This document shows positions 43,377-53,100 of a DNA stretch of 64,000 nucleotides, one piece after another. The DNA comes from Mucilaginibacter gilvus (GTDB taxonomy: Bacteria > Bacteroidota > Bacteroidia > Sphingobacteriales > Sphingobacteriaceae), in the NCBI RefSeq assembly GCF_004054195.1, contig NZ_SBIW01000003.1, positions 682,001 to 746,000 of the forward strand, written 5' to 3'. The notes beneath the pieces were generated by a model, which had not been told where the DNA came from, did not search any database, and saw only the letters and a list, made by a program, of their open reading frames with translations. The position numbers and the translations under genes are program-made. The first letter of the stretch is position 1, and each line of letters opens with the position of its first letter.

Positions 43377-44027
43377 CTACCGCCAAAATTGCCACCATGG
43401 CGGCTTTGATGTATTGATATAGAAAAACAACGGAAAAATATCGTCATTCTTTCGGTCAACTGCGCTTCTATTATCAATATAATCATAACGGTCCAACTCA
43501 TCCTTTTCGCCGGTAAGTACTATTTCATCATTATCTAACCAGTTAAGTATTCGCCGCAATTCCTGTTCGAGTTCGGGTGTGATACTATCTATCAATTTAT
43601 GGGTTTGTTTAACATCAAGTTCATTCCAGTTTTCGGAAATATAATCAGCTGGTAAAGAAAACATTGATAAGCCAAAGCCCAATCCAAAACGCCTGAGGAA
43701 ATAGTAACCGTCGCAATACAAGTCGTAAAACTGGGTCAAGTATTTTGGCAAATTTTGGTCGCGTAGCATTGCCATTGCTATCAACTTACGTAGCTTATAG
43801 GTTTCGTACCGGCCCATACCGGCCAATGACGTCAAGAGGTTAATCAGCTCATGCCTGGCGCCAGCTTTTGAATAAGAAAAAGAAATTAGATTGAAATACT
43901 GGTCTGGCGAAAGAAGTTCTTCTAACTCTTTATTGTTATAAACCCATTGCTCAAAGTCATCTAACGGAATTTCTCCATTCATTACTTTGAAGAATTCGAT
44001 TTCAATGGTATTAGGGAGGGATATCAA
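43377..44027 (-). CDS. Hypothetical protein, 216 aa
   Basis: The protein starts MISLPNTIEIEFFKVMNGEI, then PLDDFEQWVYNNKELEELLS and DQYFNLISFSYSKAGARHEL. The pattern of a short start, FExWxY, LExxL and YFxLISF is one I associate with immunity-like or regulatory proteins of polymorphic toxin loci, but I cannot name a family. No toxin gene is adjacent. It has no signal peptide; the end is aromatic (PPWWQFW). It converges with the IMPase gene with 2 bases between stops, and a terminator of nfu lies upstream. Confidence 0.7.
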   Translation of the reverse strand: MISLPNTIEIEFFKVMNGEIPLDDFEQWVYNNKELEELLSPDQYFNLISFSYSKAGARHELINLLTSLAGMGRYETYKLRKLIAMAMLRDQNLPKYLTQFYDLYCDGYYFLRRFGLGFGLSMFSLPADYISENWNELDVKQTHKLIDSITPELEQELRRILNWLDNDEIVLTGEKDELDRYDYIDNRSAVDRKNDDIFPLFFYINTSKPPWWQFWR

Positions 44028-44054
44028 TTTTTATAATAGTTTAAAATAAAAGTG

Positions 44055-44089
44055 CAAAAAAAAAACACGAACCAGTTACGATTCGTGTT
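44055..44089 (-). terminator. Rho-independent terminator after nfu
   Basis: Read on the minus strand, AACACGAA and TTCGTGTT form an 8-bp stem with a 10-base loop, followed by ten T residues (A run at 44056-44065). It lies 21 bases after the nfu stop. Confidence 0.85.
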
Positions 44090-44110
44090 CACAATATCTT
44101 AAGTTGTTAC

Positions 44111-44662
44111 TTATAAAGCTTCAGAAACCACTTCGGTAACCTCAGGCACCATGCGTTTCAATAGATTTTCTATACCTGATTTTAGCGTTATAGTTGATGA
44201 CGGGCAACCACTGCATGAGCCGCGAAGCTCAACAGTAACTACGCCTGCATCAAACGAGCGATAGCTGATGGCGCCGCCATCCTGCTCAACAGCCGGGCGA
44301 ACGTAATCATTTAGTATCTGCTGAATTTTAATTTCGGTTTCTGTACCTTCAAATTCAACATCGGTTGCTTGTTCAACTTCCTGTACTTTCAATTCAGATT
44401 CAACAGCGCCTTTTACAAACTCTTTCAGTATGGGTTCAATATCGGGCCATTCACTACCTTCTGTTTTGGTAACGGTAACAAAGTTGCTGGCGAAAAATAC
44501 GCCGTTAACAAACGAAAATTTATATAATTCTTTAGCGAAAGGAGATTTCTCCGCGCTTTCCCTGGTAGCATAATCCGTGCTTCCGTTTATCAGCAACTTG
44601 TTTACAATAAACTTCATGGTTGCCGGGTTCGGGGTACTTTCGGTATATACGTTGATATTCAT
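44111..44662 (-). CDS. Nfu-type iron-sulfur carrier protein
   Basis: The 183-residue protein has the Nfu N-terminal domain at residues 1-85 (YTESTPNPATMKFIVNKLLI, FVNGVFFASNFVTVTK) and a NifU-like C-terminal domain with the cluster-binding CSGC motif (C150, C153) in LRGSCSGCPSSTITLK. DYVRPAVEQDGGAI is typical of that domain. Such proteins carry a Fe4S4 cluster to apo-targets. The first residues INVYTESTPNP match the full-length eukaryote/Bacteroidota form. It has a complete promoter (44687-44719) and a terminator, so it is monocistronic. Confidence 0.94.
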   Translation of the reverse strand: MNINVYTESTPNPATMKFIVNKLLINGSTDYATRESAEKSPFAKELYKFSFVNGVFFASNFVTVTKTEGSEWPDIEPILKEFVKGAVESELKVQEVEQATDVEFEGTETEIKIQQILNDYVRPAVEQDGGAISYRSFDAGVVTVELRGSCSGCPSSTITLKSGIENLLKRMVPEVTEVVSEAL

Positions 44663-44686
44663 GGATGTACTATTTTAATGAGATAA

Positions 44687-44719
44687 CAAATGTAATCAGC
44701 TTTTTGGTTGTTAGGGCAA
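44687..44719 (-). promoter_or_regulatory. Bacteroidota promoter of nfu
   Basis: On the minus strand TTG at 44719-44717 is followed 22 bases later by TACATTTG at 44694-44687, an exact TAnnTTTG box, 24 bases upstream of the ATG. This is one of the two best-spaced promoters in the window. Confidence 0.65.
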
Positions 44720-44774
44720 GCGTCGTTTAGTTTTACCTGTTACTGACAGAGGGGTTTACACGTTCACGGCTTTG

Positions 44775-45173
44775 TCAAACGTATTTTCCGAGATTAAAGA
44801 TGAGCTTATTCTTCATAAACTTAACTTCATATTCGCCACTTTCTACATAAAAAGTCGCAATATAAATCCCCCACAATACATCATACTTCGAGTTGTCCCG
44901 CTTTATACTTTTTAGATCTGTTAGGGGAAGTACATATGGTACTATGGAGTAAAGGTCGTAAACATATAACTCAGCATCTTTTAAATATAGCCTTTTATAT
45001 TTTGTTAAATTTAAAACGAATCCGGTTATGTAAATGAAATTAAGCAGGGCCACAAGAAATAATATCCGGCAGGAAAACACAAATGGAATTAGCAACCAGT
45101 AAGTGATGTACACATCCACAACAAGAAACAGTAGCACAAAGGGATACGTTAAATGCGAGTGCAGCCTTTTCAT
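44775..45173 (-). CDS. Small membrane protein, 132 aa
   Basis: Two hydrophobic helices (LTYPFVLLFLVVDVYITYWL and RILFLVALLNFIYITGFVLN, about residues 8-53) are followed by a cytoplasmic beta-rich part: RLYLKDAELYVYDLYSIVPY and LKSIKRDN. The arrangement resembles bacterial PH-like membrane proteins. The gene lies 6 bases after the purB stop on the same strand, so it is probably expressed with purB. No function is known to me. Confidence 0.75.
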   Translation of the reverse strand: MKRLHSHLTYPFVLLFLVVDVYITYWLLIPFVFSCRILFLVALLNFIYITGFVLNLTKYKRLYLKDAELYVYDLYSIVPYVLPLTDLKSIKRDNSKYDVLWGIYIATFYVESGEYEVKFMKNKLIFNLGKYV

Positions 45174-45179
45174 GCTCTC

Positions 45180-46523
45180 CTATATCCCCGTATAATTCTG
45201 CGGCGTTATCGCCTTCAACTCTTCCTTAACGCTCTCGCTCATCTCTAAAGTATCCACAAACTCGGCAATGGTTTGGGCGTTTACCTGCGTATTGGTGCGG
45301 GTAAGCTCTTTTAATGCCTCGTATGGGTTCGGGTAGCCTTCGCGGCGAAGGATGGTTTGTATCGCCTCTGCAACCACCGCCCAGTTTGCCTCAAGGTGCG
45401 CGTTTATGGCAGCCTCGTTCAGCAACAATTTGTTTAAACCTTTGATGGTAGATTTAAAAGCGATGAGCGTATGAGCAACCGGCACACCAATGTTGCGGAG
45501 TACGGTAGAGTCAGTAAGATCGCGCTGTAGACGGGAGATAGGCAGCTTGGCAGCCAAATGCTCAAACATCGCGTTAGCAATACCTAAGTTACCTTCGCTG
45601 TTCTCAAAATCTATCGGGTTTACTTTATGCGGCATAGCTGATGAACCTACTTCGCCGGCTTTTATCTTTTGCTTAAAGTAGTTCATGGAGATGTAGGTCC
45701 ATACATCGCGGTCCAGATCTATCAGGATATTGTTAATGCGTTTTAAAGCATCGCATTGGGCAGCAAAATTATCGTAATGTTCTATCTGGGTGGTAAACTG
45801 CGAGCGGTACAGCCCCAATACATCGTTTACAAAATGGTTACCGAAGGCTTTCCAGTCGGTAATAGGGTAGGCCACTTTATGGGCGTTGAAATTACCTGTA
45901 GCACCACCAAATTTGGCAGAATAAGGCACATCGCGCAGCAAATGCAGCTGATTTATTAAACGCTCCACAAAAACTTCAATCTCTTTACCCAGGCGTGTAG
46001 GCGATGCAGGTTGGCCGTGGGTATGCGCCAGCATAGGTATATGCGCCCATTCGGCAGCGTAATGCCTTAAAATATCTATCAGGCTGTGCAGTGCCGGGAT
46101 GTACACATTATTAATAGCCAGTTTAAACGAATAAGGGATAGCGGTGTTGTTGATATCCTGTGAGGTTAGCCCAAAATGGATAAACTCCTTAAACTCCTGT
46201 AAGCCCAGTTCATCAAACTTTTTCTTGATGAAATATTCAACCGCTTTTACATCATGGTTGGTCGTTTTTTCAATCTCTTTTATAGCGGCAGCATCGGCTT
46301 CGGTAAATTTGCGGTAAATGTCTCGTAACTTTTCGCTCTGCGTACCGTCAAAAAGCTCTAATTGCTTTACCGGCAGCGAGTGCAGGGCCAGGAAATATTC
46401 AATTTCTACAAGCACCCGGTATTTTATTAGGGCGAACTCTGAAAAATAAGCGGCTAATTCTGCTGTGGCACTACGGTAACGCCCGTCGATAGGGGATATG
46501 GCGGTAAGGGAATTTAATTCCAT
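45180..46523 (-). CDS. purB: Adenylosuccinate lyase
   Basis: The 447-residue enzyme catalyses two steps of purine synthesis, releasing fumarate from SAICAR and from adenylosuccinate. Motifs are LTAISPIDGRYRSATAELAA at the start, IHFGLTSQDINNTA, MLAHTHGQPASPTRLGKE, and the fumarase/aspartase signature GSSAMPHKVNPIDFEN. Length and order match the E. coli-type PurB. I take the ATG at 46523; the longer frame to 46604 crosses the promoter box TATCTTTG at 46538-46545. Confidence 0.96.
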   Translation of the reverse strand: MELNSLTAISPIDGRYRSATAELAAYFSEFALIKYRVLVEIEYFLALHSLPVKQLELFDGTQSEKLRDIYRKFTEADAAAIKEIEKTTNHDVKAVEYFIKKKFDELGLQEFKEFIHFGLTSQDINNTAIPYSFKLAINNVYIPALHSLIDILRHYAAEWAHIPMLAHTHGQPASPTRLGKEIEVFVERLINQLHLLRDVPYSAKFGGATGNFNAHKVAYPITDWKAFGNHFVNDVLGLYRSQFTTQIEHYDNFAAQCDALKRINNILIDLDRDVWTYISMNYFKQKIKAGEVGSSAMPHKVNPIDFENSEGNLGIANAMFEHLAAKLPISRLQRDLTDSTVLRNIGVPVAHTLIAFKSTIKGLNKLLLNEAAINAHLEANWAVVAEAIQTILRREGYPNPYEALKELTRTNTQVNAQTIAEFVDTLEMSESVKEELKAITPQNYTGI

Positions 46524-46537
46524 GTGGTAATTTTTTG

Positions 46538-46545
46538 CAAAGATA
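46538..46545 (-). promoter_or_regulatory. Bacteroidota -7 box TATCTTTG before purB
   Basis: TATCTTTG on the minus strand is an exact TAnnTTTG match, 14 bases upstream of the ATG at 46523. It supports that start over the longer reading frame. Confidence 0.55.
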
Positions 46546-46616
46546 GCAATTTGAAATTTAGTGTGGATTTTTGGAAAGAGGTAGATTATCATAGCGGTGA
46601 GCATATTCGCGAAGGG

Positions 46617-46801
46617 GGCACCTACGGAGCCGGAAATGCATCGCGGCGCGTCTATAAACAGGATACTCCTACGGAGTGTTCAGGGCTATTTACTACTTGT
46701 AAGTATACTGCGTCTCAAATAAAGTTGGCTTGTTTCAACGCTCCGATAGGCGCATCGTTTTCATAGCGAATTAAGATCACAATTTTGGCTCCGTTGGTGC
46801 C
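46617..46801. repeat. Composite palindromic intergenic repeat (CTCC-GGAG units)
   Basis: GGCACCTACGGAGCC (46617-46631) is mirrored by GGCTCCGTTGGTGCC (46787-46801). Inside lie the palindrome ACTCCTACGGAGT (46665-46677) and a degenerate unit CGCTCCGATAGGCG (46739-46752). Palindromes built on CTCC-TA-GGAG are the kind of REP-like sequences found between genes in Sphingobacteriaceae and are often linked to REP-associated transposases. No transposase gene is in this window, so it would be a mobilised or decayed copy. Confidence 0.7.
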
Positions 46802-46838
46802 TGCTTAATGTACATTGTCACCGAACAGTAATATCCGA

Positions 46839-46890
46839 TGGAAACTTTGAAATCTAAAAATGTTTCCATAGTTTTGACTCCGAAAGTCAA
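46839..46890 (+). promoter_or_regulatory. Candidate operators of the TetR regulator
   Basis: Two inverted repeats precede the regulator gene: ATGGAAAC (46839-46846) / GTTTCCAT (46862-46869), and TTGACT (46874-46879) / AGTCAA (46885-46890). The second reaches into the start codon. TetR proteins normally bind such palindromes in their own promoter. Confidence 0.5.
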
Positions 46891-47501
46891 TGAGTCAGGA
46901 AGAAAGAATAATAAAAGGCGCGCTCGACCTGTTTTTACAGGCCGGCATCAAGAGCGTAACCATGGATGATATAGCCCGGCATTTGGGCATGTCCAAAAAA
47001 ACTATTTACCAGTATTTTGGCGACAAGAACGAACTGGTGGTTGCCCTGGTAACAGCCCGGCTACAGGAAGATGAGCGCGAGATGAACGCTATAATGGAGA
47101 GTTCTTCTAACGTGATAGAAGAGATGATCAAAATGATGAAATGCTCGGAGGATATCCTGTCGCGGGTGAACCCTATCGTATTTCATGATATGCAAAAATA
47201 TCATCCCGAGGCATGGCAGGAATTTCAGCGGTTTAAGGCCGAGGTGATCATCAATAAATTGGAGGAACTTTTATTAAAAGGCATAAGCCAGGGTTTCATC
47301 CGCGATGATATTGATGTGAAGATATTGGCTACCATGCGCGTAAACCAGGTAGAGATGGGCTTTAATACCCAGATCTTCCCGATAGCGCATTTTAATAGCT
47401 GGAAGGTTCAGGTGCAATTGCTGGAACATTTTAATTACGGTATTTGTACCATGAAGGGGCACGAACTGCTGGATAATTATAAAAAACAAAACGCTAACTA
47501 A
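46890..47501 (+). CDS. TetR-family transcriptional regulator of the efflux operon
   Basis: The 203-residue repressor has an N-terminal helix-turn-helix domain: IIKGALDLFLQAGIKSVTMD, then DIARHLGMSKKTIYQYFGDK (residues 25-45). The C-terminal helical domain would bind a small ligand. It lies 88 bases upstream of the TolC/adaptor/RND genes in the same direction, as is typical for local repressors of efflux pumps. Candidate operators lie at its start and in the gap before tolC. Confidence 0.92.
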   Translation: MSQEERIIKGALDLFLQAGIKSVTMDDIARHLGMSKKTIYQYFGDKNELVVALVTARLQEDEREMNAIMESSSNVIEEMIKMMKCSEDILSRVNPIVFHDMQKYHPEAWQEFQRFKAEVIINKLEELLLKGISQGFIRDDIDVKILATMRVNQVEMGFNTQIFPIAHFNSWKVQVQLLEHFNYGICTMKGHELLDNYKKQNAN

Positions 47502-47516
47502 ATAAAAGACTCTGCT

Positions 47517-47532
47517 GACATAGGGCTGTCAA
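47517..47532 (+). promoter_or_regulatory. Candidate operator before the efflux operon
   Basis: TGACA (47517-47521) and TGTCA (47528-47532) form an inverted repeat; the right half reads TGTCAA, like AGTCAA of the palindrome at the tetR start. This gap also has TTTCTTTG (47543-47550 region), one mismatch from a -7 box. Confidence 0.4.
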
Positions 47533-47589
47533 TTAAAAGAATTTCTTTGTAACGTAATAACAACAGAACATAACAAACCTATCATATAT

Positions 47590-48948
47590 ATGAATACTAA
47601 AATGAAACGATCACTACTTATAATGCTTTGCACTGCAGCAAGCTTCAGGGGCTTTGGGCAGGCGCAACCGGCAAACCAGGCTTACAGCTTTACTGTACAG
47701 GATGCGGTTAATTATGCTTACGAGCACCGCGATTCCGTTGTAAATGCAGGGCTGGATATTAAAAGTGCCGATTATAGGGTAAAAGAAATTATTGGGCAGG
47801 GCTTTCCACAGATTGACGGCACCGCATCTATTCAGGATTATTTAAAAATACCTACAACACTGTTGCCAGGTGAAGTTTTTGGTGCACCGGCCGGCACATT
47901 TATCCCGGTTAAATTTGGTGTTAAATACTCCTCAAACCTGGGCGTTTCGGCGAGTCAATTACTATTCGACCCCAGTTACATTATAGGTTTACAGGGGCGT
48001 AAAACCTATAAGGAGCTTTACAACAAAGCTTACAATCGTACAAAAATTGATATGAATGTTGCTGTTACCAAAGCCTACTACCAGTTATTAGTAAATTTGG
48101 AACAAATAAAGCTGTTGGACGCTAACATTACCCAGTTGAATCAGCTGCAAGACCAAACTGTTGCGCAAAACAAACAAGGGTTTGTAGAAAAGATAGATGT
48201 TGACCGTATTGCAGTACAATACAATAATTTGGCAACCACGCACGAAAATACTTTACGTTTGCTTGCTTTAAACTATCAGGTACTGAAATTTCAAATAGGT
48301 ATGCCGATTGACTATAGCCTCACGTTAAAAAGCGGTTTAGGCGATGTAAAATTAGATGAAAACGTTGCCGAAATGTCAATTGATACCGCAGCCTACAAAA
48401 ATAGGGCTGAATACGGTTTACTGGAAACCAACCTGCAACTGAACCGATTTGATCTCAAACGCATTAAAGCACAGTTTTTACCAACTTTATCAGCCAATGC
48501 TGCTTACACATTCTCTTACCAAAACAACAACTTTGGTGATTTGTATAGTACCAGCTTCCCATCAAGTTACGTAGGGCTTACCTTAAAAGTGCCTATTTTT
48601 AGTGGTTTCCAACGTACTAACCGCGTTAAGCAATCGCAGATAACTGTATTGAAAGCAGAGAACAGCCTGGCACAGGCAAAAAATGGTTTAAACCTTCAGG
48701 CTCAATCGGCAAAAACTATGTACTTTAACGGTTTACAAAGCCTTAACAATCAAAAACGTAGCCAGGAATTAGCCCGTGAGGTATTGCGTGTAGCAAAAAT
48801 TAAATATCAGCAGGGTGTAGGCAGCAGCATTGAAGTTACCCAAGCACAAACTGACCTGCAAAATGCAGATAACCAATATATCCAAGGCCTTTACGATGCA
48901 CTTGTAAGCAAAGTAGACCTGGACAAGGCATTCGGAAGAATTCAATAA
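47590..48948 (+). CDS. TolC-family outer membrane efflux protein
   Basis: The 452-residue protein has a signal peptide ending GFGQAQ (about 1-25). Two outer-membrane-efflux domains follow, with the helical-barrel segments YTFTVQDAV-like YSFTVQDAVNYAYEHRDSVV, LVNLEQIKLLDANITQLNQL, and RVAKIKYQQGVGSSIEVTQA then QTDLQNADNQYIQGL. The trimer would form the outer-membrane channel of the pump whose adaptor and RND genes follow. A second in-frame ATG five codons on is equally usable as start. Spacing to the adaptor gene is 38 bases. Confidence 0.93.
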   Translation: MNTKMKRSLLIMLCTAASFRGFGQAQPANQAYSFTVQDAVNYAYEHRDSVVNAGLDIKSADYRVKEIIGQGFPQIDGTASIQDYLKIPTTLLPGEVFGAPAGTFIPVKFGVKYSSNLGVSASQLLFDPSYIIGLQGRKTYKELYNKAYNRTKIDMNVAVTKAYYQLLVNLEQIKLLDANITQLNQLQDQTVAQNKQGFVEKIDVDRIAVQYNNLATTHENTLRLLALNYQVLKFQIGMPIDYSLTLKSGLGDVKLDENVAEMSIDTAAYKNRAEYGLLETNLQLNRFDLKRIKAQFLPTLSANAAYTFSYQNNNFGDLYSTSFPSSYVGLTLKVPIFSGFQRTNRVKQSQITVLKAENSLAQAKNGLNLQAQSAKTMYFNGLQSLNNQKRSQELAREVLRVAKIKYQQGVGSSIEVTQAQTDLQNADNQYIQGLYDALVSKVDLDKAFGRIQ

Positions 48949-48986
48949 ATAAACTTAAACAAAACTCATATATACTCTATATAACA

Positions 48987-50087
48987 ATGAAAAAACTATT
49001 ATACATACCGGCCATACTGTTATTAGCAGCGTGCTCAAAACCAAAAGATAAAAAGGCAGAACTTGCCGACCTGCAAAAACAACAGCAGGAGATCAACGCC
49101 AAAATAACAAAACTGCAAAGTGAAGTAGGCAACGTTGATTCCACAAAAGCGGTTGAAGTTGGCGCATTGGAAGTTAAAACCGGCACGTTTGTAAACTATG
49201 TACAAATTCAGGGTAAAATTGACGCGCAGGATAACGTAACCGCTTATCCGCAATCGCCGGGTACCATTGTTTCGCTTAACGCAAAACCTGGCCAGCATGT
49301 AAGCAGGGGACAGGTACTTGCGCAATTGGATGCCAGTGTACTACATCAGCAAATTGCCCAAACAGAGGCAAATGTTGATCTGCAAAAAACAATATATCAG
49401 CGCCAGAAAAACCTTTGGGACCAAAAAATTGGAACTGAAGTGCAATTTTTACAGGCACAAACAAATTACCAGGCAGGGTTAAAATCTATCGCGGCATTGC
49501 GTTCGCAGGCAAATTTGTATCGCATTGTAGCGCCAATATCTGGCACTATCGATCAGATGGATCTTAAGCTTGGCCAGGTTGCACAGCCGGGTACTACAGG
49601 TATCCGTATTGTGAATGCTGATGTTTTGAAAGTGAAGGCAGATGTGCCCGAGTCATATTCGGGCAGTGTGGGTACAGGTAACAAAGTGATGATACTGGTA
49701 CCCGATGCACACGACTCGTTAACTACCAATGTAACCTTCGCTGCAAAAGCTATCGACCCTACCTCACGCAGTTTTGCAGTAGAGATAAAATTACCACACC
49801 GCGCATCATTACGCCCTAACATGACAGCTATTATTAAAATAGCGAATTACACCAAGAACGGTGCGATAGCTATCCCGGTTAAATCGGTACAGCGTTCAGA
49901 AGAAGGTGATTACGTTTACCTGAACGTAAATGGCGTAGCTAAACGTACAGCTATTAAAGTTGGCGCTACGTATGGTGGTATGTCTGAAATTTTATCGGGC
50001 CTGAAAGCGGGCGACCAATTGGTGACCGATGGCGCTACAGATATTGAAGATGGCGACAAAATTAAGGTTACTGCATCTGCTAATTAA
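48987..50087 (+). CDS. RND efflux periplasmic adaptor (HlyD/MFP) lipoprotein
   Basis: The 366-residue adaptor has a lipobox LLAAC (C16), a short helical region (KKAELADLQKQQQEINAKIT), the barrel-sandwich hybrid split around a helical hairpin (GKIDAQDNVTAYPQSPGTIV, KPGQHVSRGQVLAQLD, RIVAPISGTIDQMDLKLGQV), a beta-barrel and the membrane-proximal domain ending QLVTDGATDIEDGDKIKV. It links the RND transporter to TolC. The coiled coil at the N-terminus before the barrel is an addition seen in many Bacteroidota adaptors. It is followed by the RND gene after 25 bases. Confidence 0.94.
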   Translation: MKKLLYIPAILLLAACSKPKDKKAELADLQKQQQEINAKITKLQSEVGNVDSTKAVEVGALEVKTGTFVNYVQIQGKIDAQDNVTAYPQSPGTIVSLNAKPGQHVSRGQVLAQLDASVLHQQIAQTEANVDLQKTIYQRQKNLWDQKIGTEVQFLQAQTNYQAGLKSIAALRSQANLYRIVAPISGTIDQMDLKLGQVAQPGTTGIRIVNADVLKVKADVPESYSGSVGTGNKVMILVPDAHDSLTTNVTFAAKAIDPTSRSFAVEIKLPHRASLRPNMTAIIKIANYTKNGAIAIPVKSVQRSEEGDYVYLNVNGVAKRTAIKVGATYGGMSEILSGLKAGDQLVTDGATDIEDGDKIKVTASAN

Positions 50088-50112
50088 TTGAACACTTGAT
50101 ATAATAGATATT

Positions 50113-53100
50113 ATGAAAGATGTGAAAAAAGAGTTTGGCCCCTCCAGTTGGTCAATTGATAATAAAACCGCTATATACGTCCTTATATTCTTTATAACGG
50201 TAATGGGTATCATCAGGTACAACCAATTACCTAAAGAAAACTTCCCGGATATTGAGGTTCCTAAAATATTTGTAACCACGCAGTTTTTGGGGCAATCGCC
50301 TCAAAATATTGAGAATTTGGTAACCCGCCAGATAGAGAAGAAACTTAAATCTCTTAAAGGATTAAAAAAGGTTACTTCTAACTCGGTACAAAACGTTTCT
50401 ATCATTACCGCAGAATTCAACACCAATGTTAAGGTAAAAGATGCTAAGATAGATGTGCAGGACGCGGTTGATAAAGCCCGCCAGGATCTGCCGCAGAACG
50501 ATAATAACTTTAAAGAGCCAACGGTATCTGATGTTAACATCTCCGATCTGCCTATTTTATACGTTAACTTATCCGGCGATTACGACCTTAAAAAATTAAA
50601 GGAGTTTGCCGATATATTGAAAGATGATATAGAAAGCTTTAAGGAGATCTCGTTGGTAAACGAGATAGGTGCCCTAACGCCCGAAATACAGGTAAACGTG
50701 GATATGAACAAGATGGCTGCCGCGCAGATCAGTTTCAGCGATATAACGCAGGCTATTGGCAACGAAAACATTCTGGCATCTGCAGGTACTATTAAAACGG
50801 ATGGCATACGCCGCGCGATAGATATTAAACAGGATTTTAAAGATGCCGACCAGGTAGCCGCTATGGCTATTCGTAACCCGAAAGGGCAGGCTGTTTACCT
50901 GAGAGATATCGCCGAAATAAAAGATTCGTTTTTAGAACAAGAGAGTTTCGCACGTTTAAAAGTTCCGGGTAACGATAAGTTTAAAAACGTGATAACCCTT
51001 GCGGTGAGCAAGCGGGCGGGTGAAAACCTGATCCAGGCATCTGATAAGATCAATACCCTGATCAAGGATAAACAAAAATCAGTTTTCCCTAAAGGCTTAA
51101 ACATTACCGTAACCGGCGATCAGAGTAACAAAACCCGTACTACGCTTAACGATCTGATTAACACCATCGTTATCGGTTTCATACTGGTTACCATTATCCT
51201 GATGTTTTTTATGGGTACTACCAACGCTATTTTCGTGGCACTATCGGTACCGCTGTCTTGTTTCGTGGCATTTTTGGTGATGCCAGTGTTTGATATTACC
51301 TTCAATATGATCGTGCTATTCTCGTTCCTGCTTGCGTTAGGGATTGTAGTAGATGATGCTATTGTGGTGATAGAGAATACGCACCGCCTTTTCGCCAACG
51401 GAAAAGTACCCATTAAAGAAGCGGCCAAGTACGCGGCCGGCGAGGTTTTCCTTCCTGTATTTTCTGGAACTATGACAACGCTTGCGCCTTTTATACCGCT
51501 GATGTTTTGGAATAGTTTGATAGGGGAGTTTATGAAATACCTGCCTATTACGCTTATCATTACGTTATTGGCATCGCTTGTTATCGCTTATATTATGAAC
51601 CCTGTTTTTGCGGTAGACTTTATGAAACCACACCATGATGGCGAACACGATAATCCAAAGTTTGATAAAAGCACCCGTAAAACCACTTTTATAATGGGCG
51701 GTTTTGCCATATTCCTCTACTTATTAACGTTTTTGCCTGCAGACAGTGCTCTACACATTACGCTGTTCACACCCAACGTGCTGGTGGTGCTCATTATATT
51801 TTATCTATTAAACCATTTTGTTTTCCTGAGATGGATAGACAAGTTTCAGAAGGGCGGCTGGCCGCGTTTCCAAAACTGGTATGCCAAGTGGTTGGAGAAA
51901 GCTGTTCAGCGCCCGGTTACCATGTTAATGGGCACGTTCGCGCTGTTTATAATAGCCATAGTAAGTGTAGCCCTGTTTGGTAAAACGCCGGTGTTTTTCC
52001 CTGCGGGCGATCCGAACTTTGCATACGTGTACATCACTATGCCTATTGGTACAGACCAGGCTACTACCGACGCTGTAACGAAGAAGGTAGAGCAGCGCGT
52101 AGCCAAAGTGGTTGCACCGGATGAGGATATTGTAACATCCATTATCTCCAACGTAACCAAAAGCGTAACAGATCCGCAGGATGAGGACCAGGGCGATTAC
52201 CAAAACAAAGGTAAAGTAACCGTAGCTTTTGAGGAGTTTGGTAAACGTAATGGTAAAGATACCAAGGTGATCTTAACCAAGATACGCCAGGCAGTACAAG
52301 GTTTCCCGGGCGTTAAGATCGCCGTTACGCAAGAGGCTGCAGGTCCGCCTGTGCAAAAAGACATCAGCCTGGAAATTGCCGGGGATAATCTTGATTCCCT
52401 TGTAAAAACCGCCAATAGGCTAAAAAACTTTATTGGCAAGCAAAATATTGCGGGTATAGATAACCTTGTTGCCGATGTGGAAAGTGACAAGCCGGAAATT
52501 GTATTCGACATTGATCGCGAACGCGCTAACCGCGAAGGTATCAGCACCGGCCAGATAACTCAAAACCTTGCCACCGCTATATTTGGTGCCAAGGCCGCGG
52601 ATTTCCGTAACACTAAAGAAGATGATTACCAGATAAAGGTACGTGCTATGGAAGAGCAGCGAGGCAATATTGATGAGCTGCGCAACTTACGCATCACTTA
52701 TCGCGATCTGGCCACCGGTGGTGCTATTCGCCAGGTACCTATCTCGGCCTTTACCGATATTCGTTATACAAATACTTTCAGCAACATTAAACGTAAACAA
52801 CAACGCAGGGTACTTACACTATCATCAAGCGTTATACAGCCTTATAACCCAAATGAAGTGAACGCCAGTATCCTTAAAGCTATCGCTAACTTTAAACACT
52901 CTGATGGGGTAACCATCAGGCAGGGTGGTGGCCAGGAAGACCAACTGGAAGCCGTTACCTTCCTTGGAGGCGCATTGCTTACTTCTTTTGGGCTGATCTT
53001 TATCATCCTGATGATCCAGTTTAACTCGGTTGGTAAAACGTTCATCATCATCAGCGAGATCTTCTTTAGTATTATTGGGGTATTGCTGGGCGTAACCATT

